DNA of 21,492 bases, from the IMG/VR virus record IMGVR_UViG_3300036985_004030, positions 1 through 21,492 of that record; one strand, written 5' to 3'. Positions 1 to 7,832 of this stretch are shown here, in pieces. The stretch comes from a virus. Position 1 is the stretch's first letter, and each line of letters opens with the position of its first letter. A program made the translations under genes and the position numbers. A model generated the notes under the pieces. That model searched no databases, had not been told where the DNA came from, and saw nothing but the letters and a program-made list of their open reading frames with translations.

Positions 1-75
1 TATGGCGATAAGGTCCAGCAAGAACATTCTGGTCTGATAGGGGTCCAGCAAATCACCGGGATGGAAGTGAAATAA
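1..75 (+). CDS. C-terminal end of a protein, possibly terminase small subunit (partial)
   Basis: An open frame runs in from the left edge and ends at a TAA at 73-75, leaving 24 residues (YGDKVQQEHS..., ending ITGMEVK). The rest lies outside the window. The short polar tail with a YGDK-QQ-EHSG pattern and a hydrophobic ITGMEV end is reminiscent of small terminase C-termini in phages, and the large terminase lies just downstream. Small terminase is therefore the best guess, made from context and a weak resemblance. A VQQ motif occurs twice, encoded by a 10-base direct repeat at 12-21 and 42-51. GC is near 50%, like the next gene and unlike most of the window. Confidence 0.45.
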   Translation, partial: YGDKVQQEHSGLIGVQQITGMEVK

Positions 76-173
76 GGCTGTATTGATTATCAGTCAATTA
101 CAAAGTGTTTCACCGGTGACAAACTTGACTAAGTTATTAACAATCAGTAGTATAAATAATTAACCAAAAAAAC
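76..173. promoter_or_regulatory. Intergenic gap with palindrome, possible operator/promoter
   Basis: This 98-base gap is the longest one at the left end and lies before the terminase genes. It contains a perfect 10-base palindrome, TCACCGGTGA, at 110-119, loosely flanked by GTT and AAC. Downstream a TTGACT at 125-130 is followed, with a 17-base spacer, by TAGTAT at 148-153; a better TATAAA at 151-156 has a 20-base spacer. A promoter with an adjacent operator is possible. The promoter match is mediocre and no regulator is visible nearby. Confidence 0.3.
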
Positions 174-524
174 ATGATTCACAATGGCAGTCTGGGAAAG
201 CACCAGAACATTCTTTTCGCAACCTTCGGGGCTGGCGACATCAGCTTTGCACGTGCGCGCTACGAAGAAGAAACACACAACCGTCTTCTGATATTCAAGA
301 CACAGGACCCACCACGCAAGATCGGTGAAGTGTCCAGTGATGACGCAGGAAAGAATTCTGATGATCTTACACCACCGCAGATAGTTTTCGAATTCACTAA
401 GCCTGAAAGCATCACAGCACTTGTGCATTCGCTTTTGGAACTTCAAAAGGATTTGTTTGACAAGCAGAATTCGGTGAAGCCCATCGACCCGCAAAATGAT
501 ATAAAAGTCGGAAGCGGCCAATAA
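174..524 (+). CDS. Hypothetical protein between the terminase genes (116 aa)
   Basis: I do not recognise this protein. It starts at ATG 174 after an A-rich leader and ends one base before the large terminase ATG, so the two are probably co-transcribed and translationally coupled. It is soluble-looking, with no signal peptide or membrane segment. The N-terminal half is mixed; the C-terminal half has a likely helix around residues 78-95 (SITALVHSLLELQKDLFD) and then a polar tail. Its place between a possible small terminase end and the large terminase suggests a packaging accessory role, but this is inference. Base composition is near 50% GC in the lines counted, clearly higher than the genes after position 900, so it may belong to a differently derived block. 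Confidence 0.6.
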   Translation: MIHNGSLGKHQNILFATFGAGDISFARARYEEETHNRLLIFKTQDPPRKIGEVSSDDAGKNSDDLTPPQIVFEFTKPESITALVHSLLELQKDLFDKQNSVKPIDPQNDIKVGSGQ

Positions 525-525
525 C

Positions 526-1890
526 ATGAAGCTATCCTTCGACACACGTGGCAATGAAAAACAGAAGCAGTGCGCCCGTGATTGGACGGACAACACTGTT
601 TCTGACATCGTGTACGGTGGTTCGAAAGGTTCAGCCAAGTCATTCACAGGCTGTTCATTGATCTTTGGTGATGCTTTCATCTATCCTGAAACACACTACT
701 TTGTTGCAAGGAAGAATCTGAATGACATCAGAAAGTTCACCATCCCTTCCATTCATGAAGTGCTGCAGCTATGGAATGTTGGTCCTGAATACTACAAGTA
801 TAATGGCCAAGACAACTATTTTGAACTATACAACAAGTCAAAAGTCTTTCTGCTTGATGCTAAGTACTTACCAAGTGATCCACACTTCTACAGGTTTGGA
901 TCAATGCAAATGACACGTGGCTGGATTGAAGAAGCAGGTGAATTCACAAAGGAAGCAAAGAACAATCTTCAAGCATCAATTGGAAGATGGAAGAATGATC
1001 TGTATGGAATAAATGGCAAGCTTTTACAGACGTGCAATCCATCAAAGAACTATTTATATTCTGACTATTACAAACCAAACAAAGAAGGAACACTTGAACA
1101 CTGGAAGAAATTCATTCAAGCGCTTCCAACAGACAATAAAATGTTGTCAAAGGAATATCTTCAAAACTTGGAAAGAATTCTGTCAGCGAATGAAAAACAG
1201 CGTTTGCTGTTGGGGAATTGGGAATATGATGACAACCCCAATGCACTTTGTGAATATGATTCAATCATTGGAATGTTTTCAAATGATCAACTTTATCAAG
1301 AAAGCAAAGTTGAAAAGAAGTACATCACAGCGGATGTTGCCAGATTCGGTTCTGACAAAGCAATTGTTGCTGTCTGGAAAGGCTGGTGTTTGATTGAATG
1401 CTATGTGTTTGATAAGTCAAAGACAACACAGATTCAAGATTGCATCAACGCACAAAGAATGAAACATGGAATATCAAAAAGTCATTGCATTGCGGATGAA
1501 GATGGTGTTGGTGGTGGTGTGGTTGACAATTGTGGAATCAAAGGATTCGTGAACAATTCAACACCAATTGATGAAGGATTGAAAGACAAACCAAACTATC
1601 AGAACCTTCAAGCACAATGTCTTGTTAGGTTTGCAAAGCGCGTCAATGAAGATGGTGTGTTCTTCATGGCTGAAATATCTGACAAGCACAAAGAAGAAAT
1701 CATTGAAGAAATGGAAACAATTGAATCATACAAGACTGACATTGATGGAAAGCTGAAGGTGATTCCAAAAGAAAAAGTAAAAGAAAGAATTGGAAGATCA
1801 CCAGACTGGCGCGATGTTCTTATGATGCGCGAATGGTTTGAACTGAAGCCAGTTTCATCTGGATTCAAGTCATACATGCCAACAAGATAA
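526..1890 (+). CDS. terL: Terminase large subunit (packaging ATPase and nuclease)
   Basis: This is the DNA-packaging motor that translocates DNA into the prohead and cuts it. The 454-aa length is usual for the family. The N-terminal ATPase has a variant Walker A at residues 31-39 (GGSKGSAKS), a Walker B-like stretch at 132-139 (GWIEEAGE, with the acidic pair E135-E136) and a coupling motif around 167-171 (LQTCN). The C-terminal RNase H-like nuclease shows acidic residues at D270 (ITADVARFGSD), D324-D326 (CIADEDGVGGG) and D430 (SPDWRDVLMMR), matching the three metal-binding positions expected. It starts one base after the preceding stop. GC falls from about 50% to about 40% near position 660, inside the ATPase domain just after Walker A, which may mark an old recombination joint. 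The identification is strong. Confidence 0.95.
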   Translation: MKLSFDTRGNEKQKQCARDWTDNTVSDIVYGGSKGSAKSFTGCSLIFGDAFIYPETHYFVARKNLNDIRKFTIPSIHEVLQLWNVGPEYYKYNGQDNYFELYNKSKVFLLDAKYLPSDPHFYRFGSMQMTRGWIEEAGEFTKEAKNNLQASIGRWKNDLYGINGKLLQTCNPSKNYLYSDYYKPNKEGTLEHWKKFIQALPTDNKMLSKEYLQNLERILSANEKQRLLLGNWEYDDNPNALCEYDSIIGMFSNDQLYQESKVEKKYITADVARFGSDKAIVAVWKGWCLIECYVFDKSKTTQIQDCINAQRMKHGISKSHCIADEDGVGGGVVDNCGIKGFVNNSTPIDEGLKDKPNYQNLQAQCLVRFAKRVNEDGVFFMAEISDKHKEEIIEEMETIESYKTDIDGKLKVIPKEKVKERIGRSPDWRDVLMMREWFELKPVSSGFKSYMPTR

Positions 1891-1907
1891 AACAAAACAA
1901 AGGTGCA

Positions 1908-2630
1908 ATGATACATCTGACAGCAAACAACAAGAAGTTCACCTTTCCACAAGTGTGGGGTGAAGTTACATTGAAGCAATTCAATCAAATGGAATCATTG
2001 ACAGACTTGAAAGACATTGCAAGTGTTTTGTCTGGACTGCAAGTGAATGATTCAATGCTTGAACACCTTCAGCCATTCATGTTCTTCATGACAACACCAT
2101 TTGATCCGGATGACTGGAAGCTTCCAAAATCAGTTGCAATCAATGGTGAACAAATTGCGCTTGACTTTGACATTCGAAATGAAACACTTGGACAAAAGAT
2201 CTTGCTTCAGTATAACGTGAAGCCAAATGAAATTGCAAAGGCTGTTGCAATATATCTTCAGCCAAAAATCACTGGTGCAAAATTCGAATATGAAAAAGCA
2301 ATTGAAGTCATTCCAATTGTTAATAACTTGTCACTGAATGTTGCATTTCCTATTGCGGAATTCTTATTTTCACAATTGCGCAAAACAATTGAAACTGAAA
2401 ACAAAGAACTTGCTTCATCCGTTACCAGTGAACAAGTGCGCGCTGGAATTCATTCATTCGATCAATTCAGCTTCTACAACACAATTGATTCACTTGCTGG
2501 CGGTGATGTATTAAAATATGAACAAGTTCTGAATCTGTCATATAATGTTGTATTTTTGAAACTCAAAAGAACGCTTCTTGAATCAAAGTACAAGACTAAC
2601 TATCAGAAAATCATGAACACAAAACAATGA
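1908..2630 (+). CDS. Hypothetical phage protein in the neck/tail operon (240 aa)
   Basis: The function is not recognised. The N-terminus (FTFPQVWGEVTLKQFNQME, residues 12-30) has the look of a small beta-hairpin followed by a helix seen in many unannotated Bacteroidota phage proteins. The rest is predicted mainly alpha-helical, with no membrane segment or signal peptide. The start at ATG 1908 has an AAAGGTG stretch two to three bases upstream. The stop overlaps the next gene in an ATGA junction, implying coupling with the neck/terminator genes. A tail assembly chaperone or head-tail accessory is possible on position alone. Confidence 0.6.
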   Translation: MIHLTANNKKFTFPQVWGEVTLKQFNQMESLTDLKDIASVLSGLQVNDSMLEHLQPFMFFMTTPFDPDDWKLPKSVAINGEQIALDFDIRNETLGQKILLQYNVKPNEIAKAVAIYLQPKITGAKFEYEKAIEVIPIVNNLSLNVAFPIAEFLFSQLRKTIETENKELASSVTSEQVRAGIHSFDQFSFYNTIDSLAGGDVLKYEQVLNLSYNVVFLKLKRTLLESKYKTNYQKIMNTKQ

Positions 2631-3079
2631 AAGCTGAACTTGATCTTCTTGTGTCGCAACTGACTGCAAATGGTGATTCATTCACACCAATATACGGAAC
2701 AAATTCATGGCAAAATGTGCTAATTGATGAAGCGCAATTTCCGGTGGTGTGTTATGACATGCCAAAAGTAAAATATGAAACACCGAAATCTGGATTCATT
2801 GGTGAAGTATATCCGCTGACAATTTATATTGCATACAAGTCAGAACTTGAATGGACTGGAAGCCAGCATGAAGATGTGATTGAAAAAGCAAACACAGCCA
2901 TGCGTGAATGGATTTCAAGGTGTCAGAACTACAAAGATGCAAACGGCAACAGAATACTTGAAATAGTTTCAATTCAGACAGCGGATCGTGTGAAGTGCGT
3001 GTTTGATGTTTGTTCATCTGGTGTCATGGTGACAATGGATGTCAAGCCAGCAATCAATCTTTCAGTGTGTGTGTCATAA
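2627..3079 (+). CDS. Probable tail terminator / tail-completion protein (150 aa)
   Basis: The length, alternating beta-strand pattern and position fit a small tail-terminator or completion protein, which caps the tail tube and joins it to the head. Residues 31-60 (VLIDEAQFPVVCYDMP...) suggest strands, followed by YPLTIYIAYKSELEW around 62-77. The C-terminal half has a helix (IEKANTAMREWISRC) and a second sheet. The start shares an ATGA junction with the upstream stop, and the stop abuts the next ATG directly. The downstream gene looks like an HK97 gp10-type neck protein, which often neighbours terminators. No catalytic motif is seen. The role comes from order and shape, not from a signature motif. 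Confidence 0.5.
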   Translation: MKAELDLLVSQLTANGDSFTPIYGTNSWQNVLIDEAQFPVVCYDMPKVKYETPKSGFIGEVYPLTIYIAYKSELEWTGSQHEDVIEKANTAMREWISRCQNYKDANGNRILEIVSIQTADRVKCVFDVCSSGVMVTMDVKPAINLSVCVS

Positions 3080-3541
3080 ATGGAAACAAAACAAATACTT
3101 GAATCATTTGCTTCAAAGCTAACTGAAGAAATCAAGCAAGCCATTCCAAAAGTGACTGGCAAGACAGCGGATTCAGTGAAAGAACGTGTGTATTCAACCG
3201 GGTTTGAAATCAGTGCAAATGCAAGTCTTGTGACATTGATTGATGGAAGAAAGCCAACAAGCGATTCGGCAACAGAAGGAAATCCAAACTTGAATGAAAT
3301 CATTCTTCAGTGGATCAAAGACAAGGGACTGCAACCAAAAGATGGAATTTCAATTGAATCACTTGCGTTCTTGATTTCACGTTCAATTCATCGCAAAGGA
3401 ACAAGACTTTATCAACTTGGTGGTGGAAACAATCTTTTCAAGTCAGTGCTGAATGATTCAAAGATTGACTTGCTTGTTGCGCAATTAGCAGAAAACAAAT
3501 CCATTGAAGTAAGTTCATCAATTATAAAAGAATTCAAATGA
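3080..3541 (+). CDS. Probable HK97 gp10-like neck protein (153 aa)
   Basis: HK97 gp10-like proteins sit at the head-tail joint. The typical pattern is visible: an N-terminal helix (residues 4-22), a TGKTADSVKERV segment around 26-37 where these families carry 'TG.L..S', a strand pair with FEISANASLVTLIDGRKPT, and a C-terminal region ESLAFLISRSIHRKG (about 95-109) followed by LFKSVLND. The length is typical. It starts immediately after the preceding TAA and overlaps the next gene by four bases. Its place among neck genes agrees with this reading. A related virion-morphogenesis protein is an alternative. Confidence 0.5.
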   Translation: METKQILESFASKLTEEIKQAIPKVTGKTADSVKERVYSTGFEISANASLVTLIDGRKPTSDSATEGNPNLNEIILQWIKDKGLQPKDGISIESLAFLISRSIHRKGTRLYQLGGGNNLFKSVLNDSKIDLLVAQLAENKSIEVSSSIIKEFK

Positions 3542-4611
3542 TTAATGTTGTAACATATCCACAAAAGACAATCAATGGTCAAGTGTCGGAAGTTTCCAAA
3601 TGGAACGCGGTGCATCACCCTATTCAATTTGAAATACAAAGACAAGACCGGTCTGTGATTTCTGCAACACAATATTCACCAACACAAGTCACCATCTTTT
3701 TCAATGGTACTTTCGAAGGAATTGTTGGTGATTCCATATATTTTGAAAGCGGAATCTTCAAGGGAACTGGCGTTGTTGCTGTCATTGGTTTTTCTGGTGT
3801 GACATCCGGAATCATTGTTGATTTTGTTGTTGCAACATACTCGGTTCAATTAGGTGGTTTTTTAAACTTTGTATCATACCGGTCAAGCTATTACATTGAA
3901 ACAACAATCTTTGGTGTGGATGAAACACCAGCATACTATGAAGTCGGAACTTCGATAAACAAACCAGATGCAACCGGGCGCGCAAAAATAGATGTTTCAG
4001 CTTTCTTGAAAACAATTGTTTCATATCAAGACACATTTGAATACAATCAACTGAACAAGTCAGATCTAAGTCAAGGCGGTCAATTTAATATTCAATATCG
4101 TGAAGGCTACAATGGAACAACTGGCGCATGGTCTGGAATTAGCACATCAAATTTATTCTATTATGTGAATGCTTCAAAGCAGATTCAACAAGTGTATGGC
4201 GCAAATATGGGTGAATATGTTCCATTTGACACAGCGTTCACAACAGAACCAAAAGCAAAGTTTCTTTCAGACTTCAACAAACCTACATACTTTCCTGGGT
4301 TTCCATTTAGCTTGTCATTTATTTATTCAGATGCAATTGCTGGAAGTCAGATTGTAAAATTCGAAGAAGAAAAAGATTCAAATGGTGGTGTTGTTAGCAC
4401 ATTGTCTTTCAATCTTGATCCAGCATACTTGCAACAAGTCAACCGCTTGATGCTATCAGATGACTTTCCTTGCACAACAGAAGAAGTTGATGTGTGGCTT
4501 CAGACAGATGGCGCTGTGTGTCGCGAATATGTTCTTGCTGACTATGTTGCTGAAGACTATGTTGAAGAATTGTGTGGTGTGATTGAAGTTGATCCTGGTG
4601 AACCGCGTTAA
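3538..4611 (+). CDS. Probable tail structural protein (357 aa)
   Basis: No named family is recognised. The protein is rich in beta-prone stretches and aromatic residues, with Gly/Thr/Ser turns and no signal peptide, as in virion tail proteins. Segments such as GRAKIDVSAFLKTIVSYQDT (147-166) and FPGFPFSLSFIYSD (about 255-268) resemble parts of unannotated Bacteroidota phage tail proteins. An acidic C-terminus (YVAEDYVEELCGVIEVD) ends the chain. It starts at ATG 3538, overlapping the preceding stop by four bases, and is followed after 12 A-rich bases by another structural candidate. A baseplate or minor tail role fits; a major tail role cannot be excluded. Confidence 0.55.
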   Translation: MINVVTYPQKTINGQVSEVSKWNAVHHPIQFEIQRQDRSVISATQYSPTQVTIFFNGTFEGIVGDSIYFESGIFKGTGVVAVIGFSGVTSGIIVDFVVATYSVQLGGFLNFVSYRSSYYIETTIFGVDETPAYYEVGTSINKPDATGRAKIDVSAFLKTIVSYQDTFEYNQLNKSDLSQGGQFNIQYREGYNGTTGAWSGISTSNLFYYVNASKQIQQVYGANMGEYVPFDTAFTTEPKAKFLSDFNKPTYFPGFPFSLSFIYSDAIAGSQIVKFEEEKDSNGGVVSTLSFNLDPAYLQQVNRLMLSDDFPCTTEEVDVWLQTDGAVCREYVLADYVAEDYVEELCGVIEVDPGEPR

Positions 4612-4623
4612 TAAAAATAAAAA

Positions 4624-5112
4624 ATGGCTATAATCACAGAAATAAAAACCATCAAAATTGATTGCGCTTGCAAAGACAATCCAGTCTATTTGCAATGGCG
4701 CGGAACAAATGGTGGAATCAATTATTGGTTGTTTCATTCAGTACAAACTGAAGTTGAAACATCTTCAGTCAAGTCAGATTTCTTTCCGTATGTTGGTGAA
4801 CTTGAAGACGCATTCAGCAATGAAGAAACACTTTCAAAGGGTTCACAGCCATCATTGATTGTTGGTGGTTACATTGATGTTGAAGATCTTGGAAAAGGTT
4901 TCAAACCTTCAGACGCACCTGGATTGAAAGGATTGATTCGATCACTTGATGTTTCAATCTTAATGAATCCGGAAACATGGCAAGATTCAGCGCCACAATG
5001 GATGCGCGTCAAAGTTGCACCCGGAACATTCAAAATACTTGACACAAATCAAACAAAAGCACAAATTGAATTCACATTGTTGCTTCCATCAATTAACATC
5101 CAAACACAATAA
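4624..5112 (+). CDS. Probable tail structural protein (162 aa)
   Basis: This small, strand-rich protein has an N-terminal CACKDNPVYLQWRGTNGG stretch (residues 14-31) followed by INYWLF. That 'YLQW..T.GG..YWLF' pattern recurs in structural proteins of Bacteroidota phages whose exact role is undefined. The second half has a conserved-looking segment, DAPGLKGLIRSLDVSILMN, and ends in a beta-strand pair. There is no signal peptide or membrane segment. The ATG lies in the A-rich leader AATAAAAATAAAAA, a style typical of Bacteroidota genes. It sits between two larger tail candidates and two bases before the next gene. Tail or baseplate component is the likely role. Confidence 0.5.
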   Translation: MAIITEIKTIKIDCACKDNPVYLQWRGTNGGINYWLFHSVQTEVETSSVKSDFFPYVGELEDAFSNEETLSKGSQPSLIVGGYIDVEDLGKGFKPSDAPGLKGLIRSLDVSILMNPETWQDSAPQWMRVKVAPGTFKILDTNQTKAQIEFTLLLPSINIQTQ

Positions 5113-5114
5113 GC

Positions 5115-5597
5115 ATGAAAAACACGCTGAATGAAAGTCAATTTTTGAACAAATATCAACAACATCTTGCGAAGATGACACATTCATTCTTGATCCAAAC
5201 GCTGGACAAAAAAGAAGATGAAGTGAAAATCATTTATGAATCATTTTGCAATGAATGGGAAAAGCTTGTTGAAAAGGTGAATGCACAATATGGTGGATTT
5301 GTTCTTGCGCATGGATCATGGCGCAACATTTTTGAACGCGATGGATATAGAAATATAATCACAAAGCCAATTGCACCAGAAGAAAAAGCTTCCATCTTGC
5401 GGATCATTTTCATTGTTGAAGGGAAAACAGAATTTCAGCGCGCATTGCGTGAATTCAAATACAAATACATCTTCTTGATTGTACGAATCAAATATTGGTG
5501 GCGCAAGCTTCCATTCTGGAAAGAAAACAGACAGCAAGCAAGACAAATCAAAAATGACATACAAGCAACACAATCAAAAATGTATGTTGTAAAATAA
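5115..5597 (+). CDS. Hypothetical protein in the tail operon (160 aa)
   Basis: I do not recognise this protein. It is largely helical and its C-terminal 60 residues are strongly basic and aromatic (FKYKYIFLIVRIKYWWRK at about 113-130, then Lys/Arg/Gln-rich). The hydrophobic run FLIVRI is short and interrupted by charges, so it is more likely a buried helix or amphipathic segment than a membrane span. It begins two bases after the previous stop, and its stop overlaps the next ATG by one base (TAATG). Its position resembles that of tail assembly chaperones, but no slippery frameshift site joining it to the preceding gene was found. Confidence 0.55.
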   Translation: MKNTLNESQFLNKYQQHLAKMTHSFLIQTLDKKEDEVKIIYESFCNEWEKLVEKVNAQYGGFVLAHGSWRNIFERDGYRNIITKPIAPEEKASILRIIFIVEGKTEFQRALREFKYKYIFLIVRIKYWWRKLPFWKENRQQARQIKNDIQATQSKMYVVK

Positions 5598-7519
5598 TGA
5601 ATAAAGAACTTTACATCAACGGAAGCTTCATTGAATTGTCAGATCAATCAAAAATTGGCTTGACAATTCAAGCAAACACACTTTCTGACTTACAAACCAG
5701 ACAAGGAAATTTTTCAAGTGAATTCATTGTTCCTTTTACACCAGCAAATCAACAAGCACTTGAACTTTCAAACAACATAAATTCAGACACAACAATTCCA
5801 TACAAGTTGAATGGTGTGAAGTATCTTGAAGATGGAATTGAAATCATTTTTGATGGCTTCGCTATAATCAAAAGCGCTTCAGCTGGTTATTCTGTGTCAA
5901 TTTATTCTGGCAACTTGGACTTCTTCAGTGCTGTCGGTGATGCGCTTCTGACTGACTTGGATCTTTCTGACTTAGATCACACTTACACTTTGGCAAATGT
6001 TCTTGCATCATATCCAAATACTGGTGGCTACATTTATAGTCAGATTGATTTCAGAAAAATTGAAACAACTTTGTCCCCTTCAAACATGGGACGTTCTGCG
6101 TTCATGTTTGTTCACACATTGATTGAAAGGATTTCAGACGCAATTGGCTATGCACTTGCTGGTGACTTGCTTCTTGATGACTATTATATCAACATGATCT
6201 TGACAACCAACTTCAGACATTCGGAAGCATGGCAAGAAAGCACAAATTCAAGCACATCATTGACAGCACCAAACACAATTTCAACAATCATTGGCGCGCC
6301 AATTACAAGTGTTTACAATATCGGATTTCCAACAAGTGGACACATCACTGGTGGAATTTATGTTGCGCCAGAAGCATTGTCAGCATCGTTTTCAGCTTCA
6401 ATTCCAATTCAATTCGGTTTGACTGGATCCGGTTCACAATTCGCGGATTCTGCTTCAATACAAATTGTAAACATCACAACTGCAACAATTCTTGATGCTG
6501 ACACAATCAATCCAAATACTGACATTGGCGGTGGCGCTGAACGCTTTTATACATTTCAAGTCAATGCTTCATCCGCGTCTTATAGTCCCGGTGATCAAAT
6601 TCAAATACGTTTTGAACAAGTTTATTCTGCAATAGGTCTTTATAGGTGGACTTATCTTGTAGGAAGTATTTACGGATCAAATGTCAGTGTTGGCTTCATT
6701 CCATATCTTGGTGGTGATGTGAATGTTTCTGAAATACAACACGACATGAAGCAAACGGAATTTGTCAAGGGAATCTTGAACATGTTCTGTGCGGTTCCGC
6801 AAGTGAATGTTCCAACAAAAACTTTGACAATCAACAAGCTGAATGACATTCAAGCAAACATTCCAAATGCGCTGGACTGGTCAAGAAAAGTTGATGTGAA
6901 ACGCGGAATAAATATTTCATATCGTGACACAGCGTATTCACAAAACAATCTTGTGAAGTATTCGAATGATCCAGAAGTTGTTGCTGAAGTTGCTGAATGG
7001 GTGTACTACACAACAGATGGTGTGATTGTGTCACCGGATGAAACACTTGACAAAGAAAAAACAATTGTTCAGCTTCCTTTCAGTGGAACAATAAGCACAA
7101 ACCGCATACCATACAAGAACAACGACTTTTCAATTGACGTATTTACACCGCGCGTGTTAAGGCTTGGAAGATTTTATTTCAATATAGGAACCGGAACAAC
7201 GTCATACTATCCAACACAAGAAGGTTCACATTTCCAGCCAAATGGCGGATATGAAACACTATCAATGTATGATGGCGGTGCGTCAAGGTGGTCTTTTATT
7301 CGCAACTATTCGACAATAGAAGGAATCCTTGAAAACTATAAAGGTGTTTCACTATTCGTGAACTTGAATTCAGTTGACATTTTGAACATTGACTTCTTGA
7401 TACCTATTTATTTGGACATTCACACAGCTGACATTCAAGTGAATGGATATTTTTATTTGAATAAGGTTGAAAACTACAAAGGCGGTGAATCAACCAAATG
7501 TGAACTAATAAGATTGTAA
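5597..7519 (+). CDS. Large tail / baseplate structural protein (640 aa)
   Basis: The size, composition (Ser, Thr, Asn, Gly, aromatic) and long strand-rich character fit a tail-tip or baseplate protein. The N-terminus (MNKELYINGSFIELSD, then IGLTIQANTLSDLQTRQGNF) has the look of the start of distal tail or hub-like proteins in Bacteroidota phages. The central 200-370 region is low in charge and rich in Ser/Ala/Thr, suggesting a beta-sandwich that may be surface exposed. The C-terminal part (VNGYFYLNKVENYKGGEST) returns to a more conserved style. No enzymatic motif is seen. It precedes the lipoprotein and tape-measure genes, an order opposite to many siphophages, where tail-tip genes follow the tape measure. 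Confidence 0.6.
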   Translation: MNKELYINGSFIELSDQSKIGLTIQANTLSDLQTRQGNFSSEFIVPFTPANQQALELSNNINSDTTIPYKLNGVKYLEDGIEIIFDGFAIIKSASAGYSVSIYSGNLDFFSAVGDALLTDLDLSDLDHTYTLANVLASYPNTGGYIYSQIDFRKIETTLSPSNMGRSAFMFVHTLIERISDAIGYALAGDLLLDDYYINMILTTNFRHSEAWQESTNSSTSLTAPNTISTIIGAPITSVYNIGFPTSGHITGGIYVAPEALSASFSASIPIQFGLTGSGSQFADSASIQIVNITTATILDADTINPNTDIGGGAERFYTFQVNASSASYSPGDQIQIRFEQVYSAIGLYRWTYLVGSIYGSNVSVGFIPYLGGDVNVSEIQHDMKQTEFVKGILNMFCAVPQVNVPTKTLTINKLNDIQANIPNALDWSRKVDVKRGINISYRDTAYSQNNLVKYSNDPEVVAEVAEWVYYTTDGVIVSPDETLDKEKTIVQLPFSGTISTNRIPYKNNDFSIDVFTPRVLRLGRFYFNIGTGTTSYYPTQEGSHFQPNGGYETLSMYDGGASRWSFIRNYSTIEGILENYKGVSLFVNLNSVDILNIDFLIPIYLDIHTADIQVNGYFYLNKVENYKGGESTKCELIRL

Positions 7520-7520
7520 C

Positions 7521-7832
7521 ATGATACCAAACGAAAACAAAATGAAGCGACAATTTTATGTGACATTGATCTTCTTGACAATCGCGCTTGCCGTTATTTC
7601 ATTGGCTTCTGGCTGTAAAAAAGAACAACCATCATGCGGAACGTGCGAATATATTGAACACTATTCACACAATGATTCAACATTCAGAATCTCTGGAACA
7701 ACATTCTGTGATGAAGATTATGAACGCATAAAAAATGAACAACACTTCTATTCAGACACAATTGGTGCAAACGAATTTGGAATTGGCGGTGTTCACACAG
7801 ATATTCATTCACAATTTAATTGTTCAAAATAA
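7521..7832 (+). CDS. Small lipoprotein encoded in the tail operon (103 aa)
   Basis: The protein has a lipoprotein signal peptide: a short charged start, a hydrophobic core at about residues 12-28 (FYVTLIFLTIALAVISL) and a lipobox-like ASGC with Cys32 as the predicted lipidated residue. The mature part of about 70 residues has four more cysteines (C39, C42, C63, C101), including a CGTC pair, so disulfide bonding in the periplasm or at the outer membrane is likely. Translation could also start at Met8 (ATG 7542), giving a neater signal peptide. It lies between the large tail protein and the tape measure and overlaps the next ATG by one base. Small phage lipoproteins are known from superinfection exclusion and lysis; which applies here is not shown. 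Confidence 0.75.
   Translation: MIPNENKMKRQFYVTLIFLTIALAVISLASGCKKEQPSCGTCEYIEHYSHNDSTFRISGTTFCDEDYERIKNEQHFYSDTIGANEFGIGGVHTDIHSQFNCSK

Noticed and set aside
144-680. Minus-strand frame of 178 aa across the start of the window
   Set aside because: It lies antisense to the 116-aa gene and the start of the large terminase, which has clear Walker A and downstream motifs; its Cys/Phe-rich protein has no recognisable domain.
5040-5130. Programmed frameshift linking the 4624 and 5115 genes, as in tail chaperones
   Set aside because: No slippery heptamer was found near the end of the first gene, and the second has its own ATG two bases after the stop.
7820-7831. TTG start of the tape measure twelve bases upstream
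   Set aside because: ATG 7832 forms a TAATG junction with the lipoprotein stop, the pattern used elsewhere in this operon.
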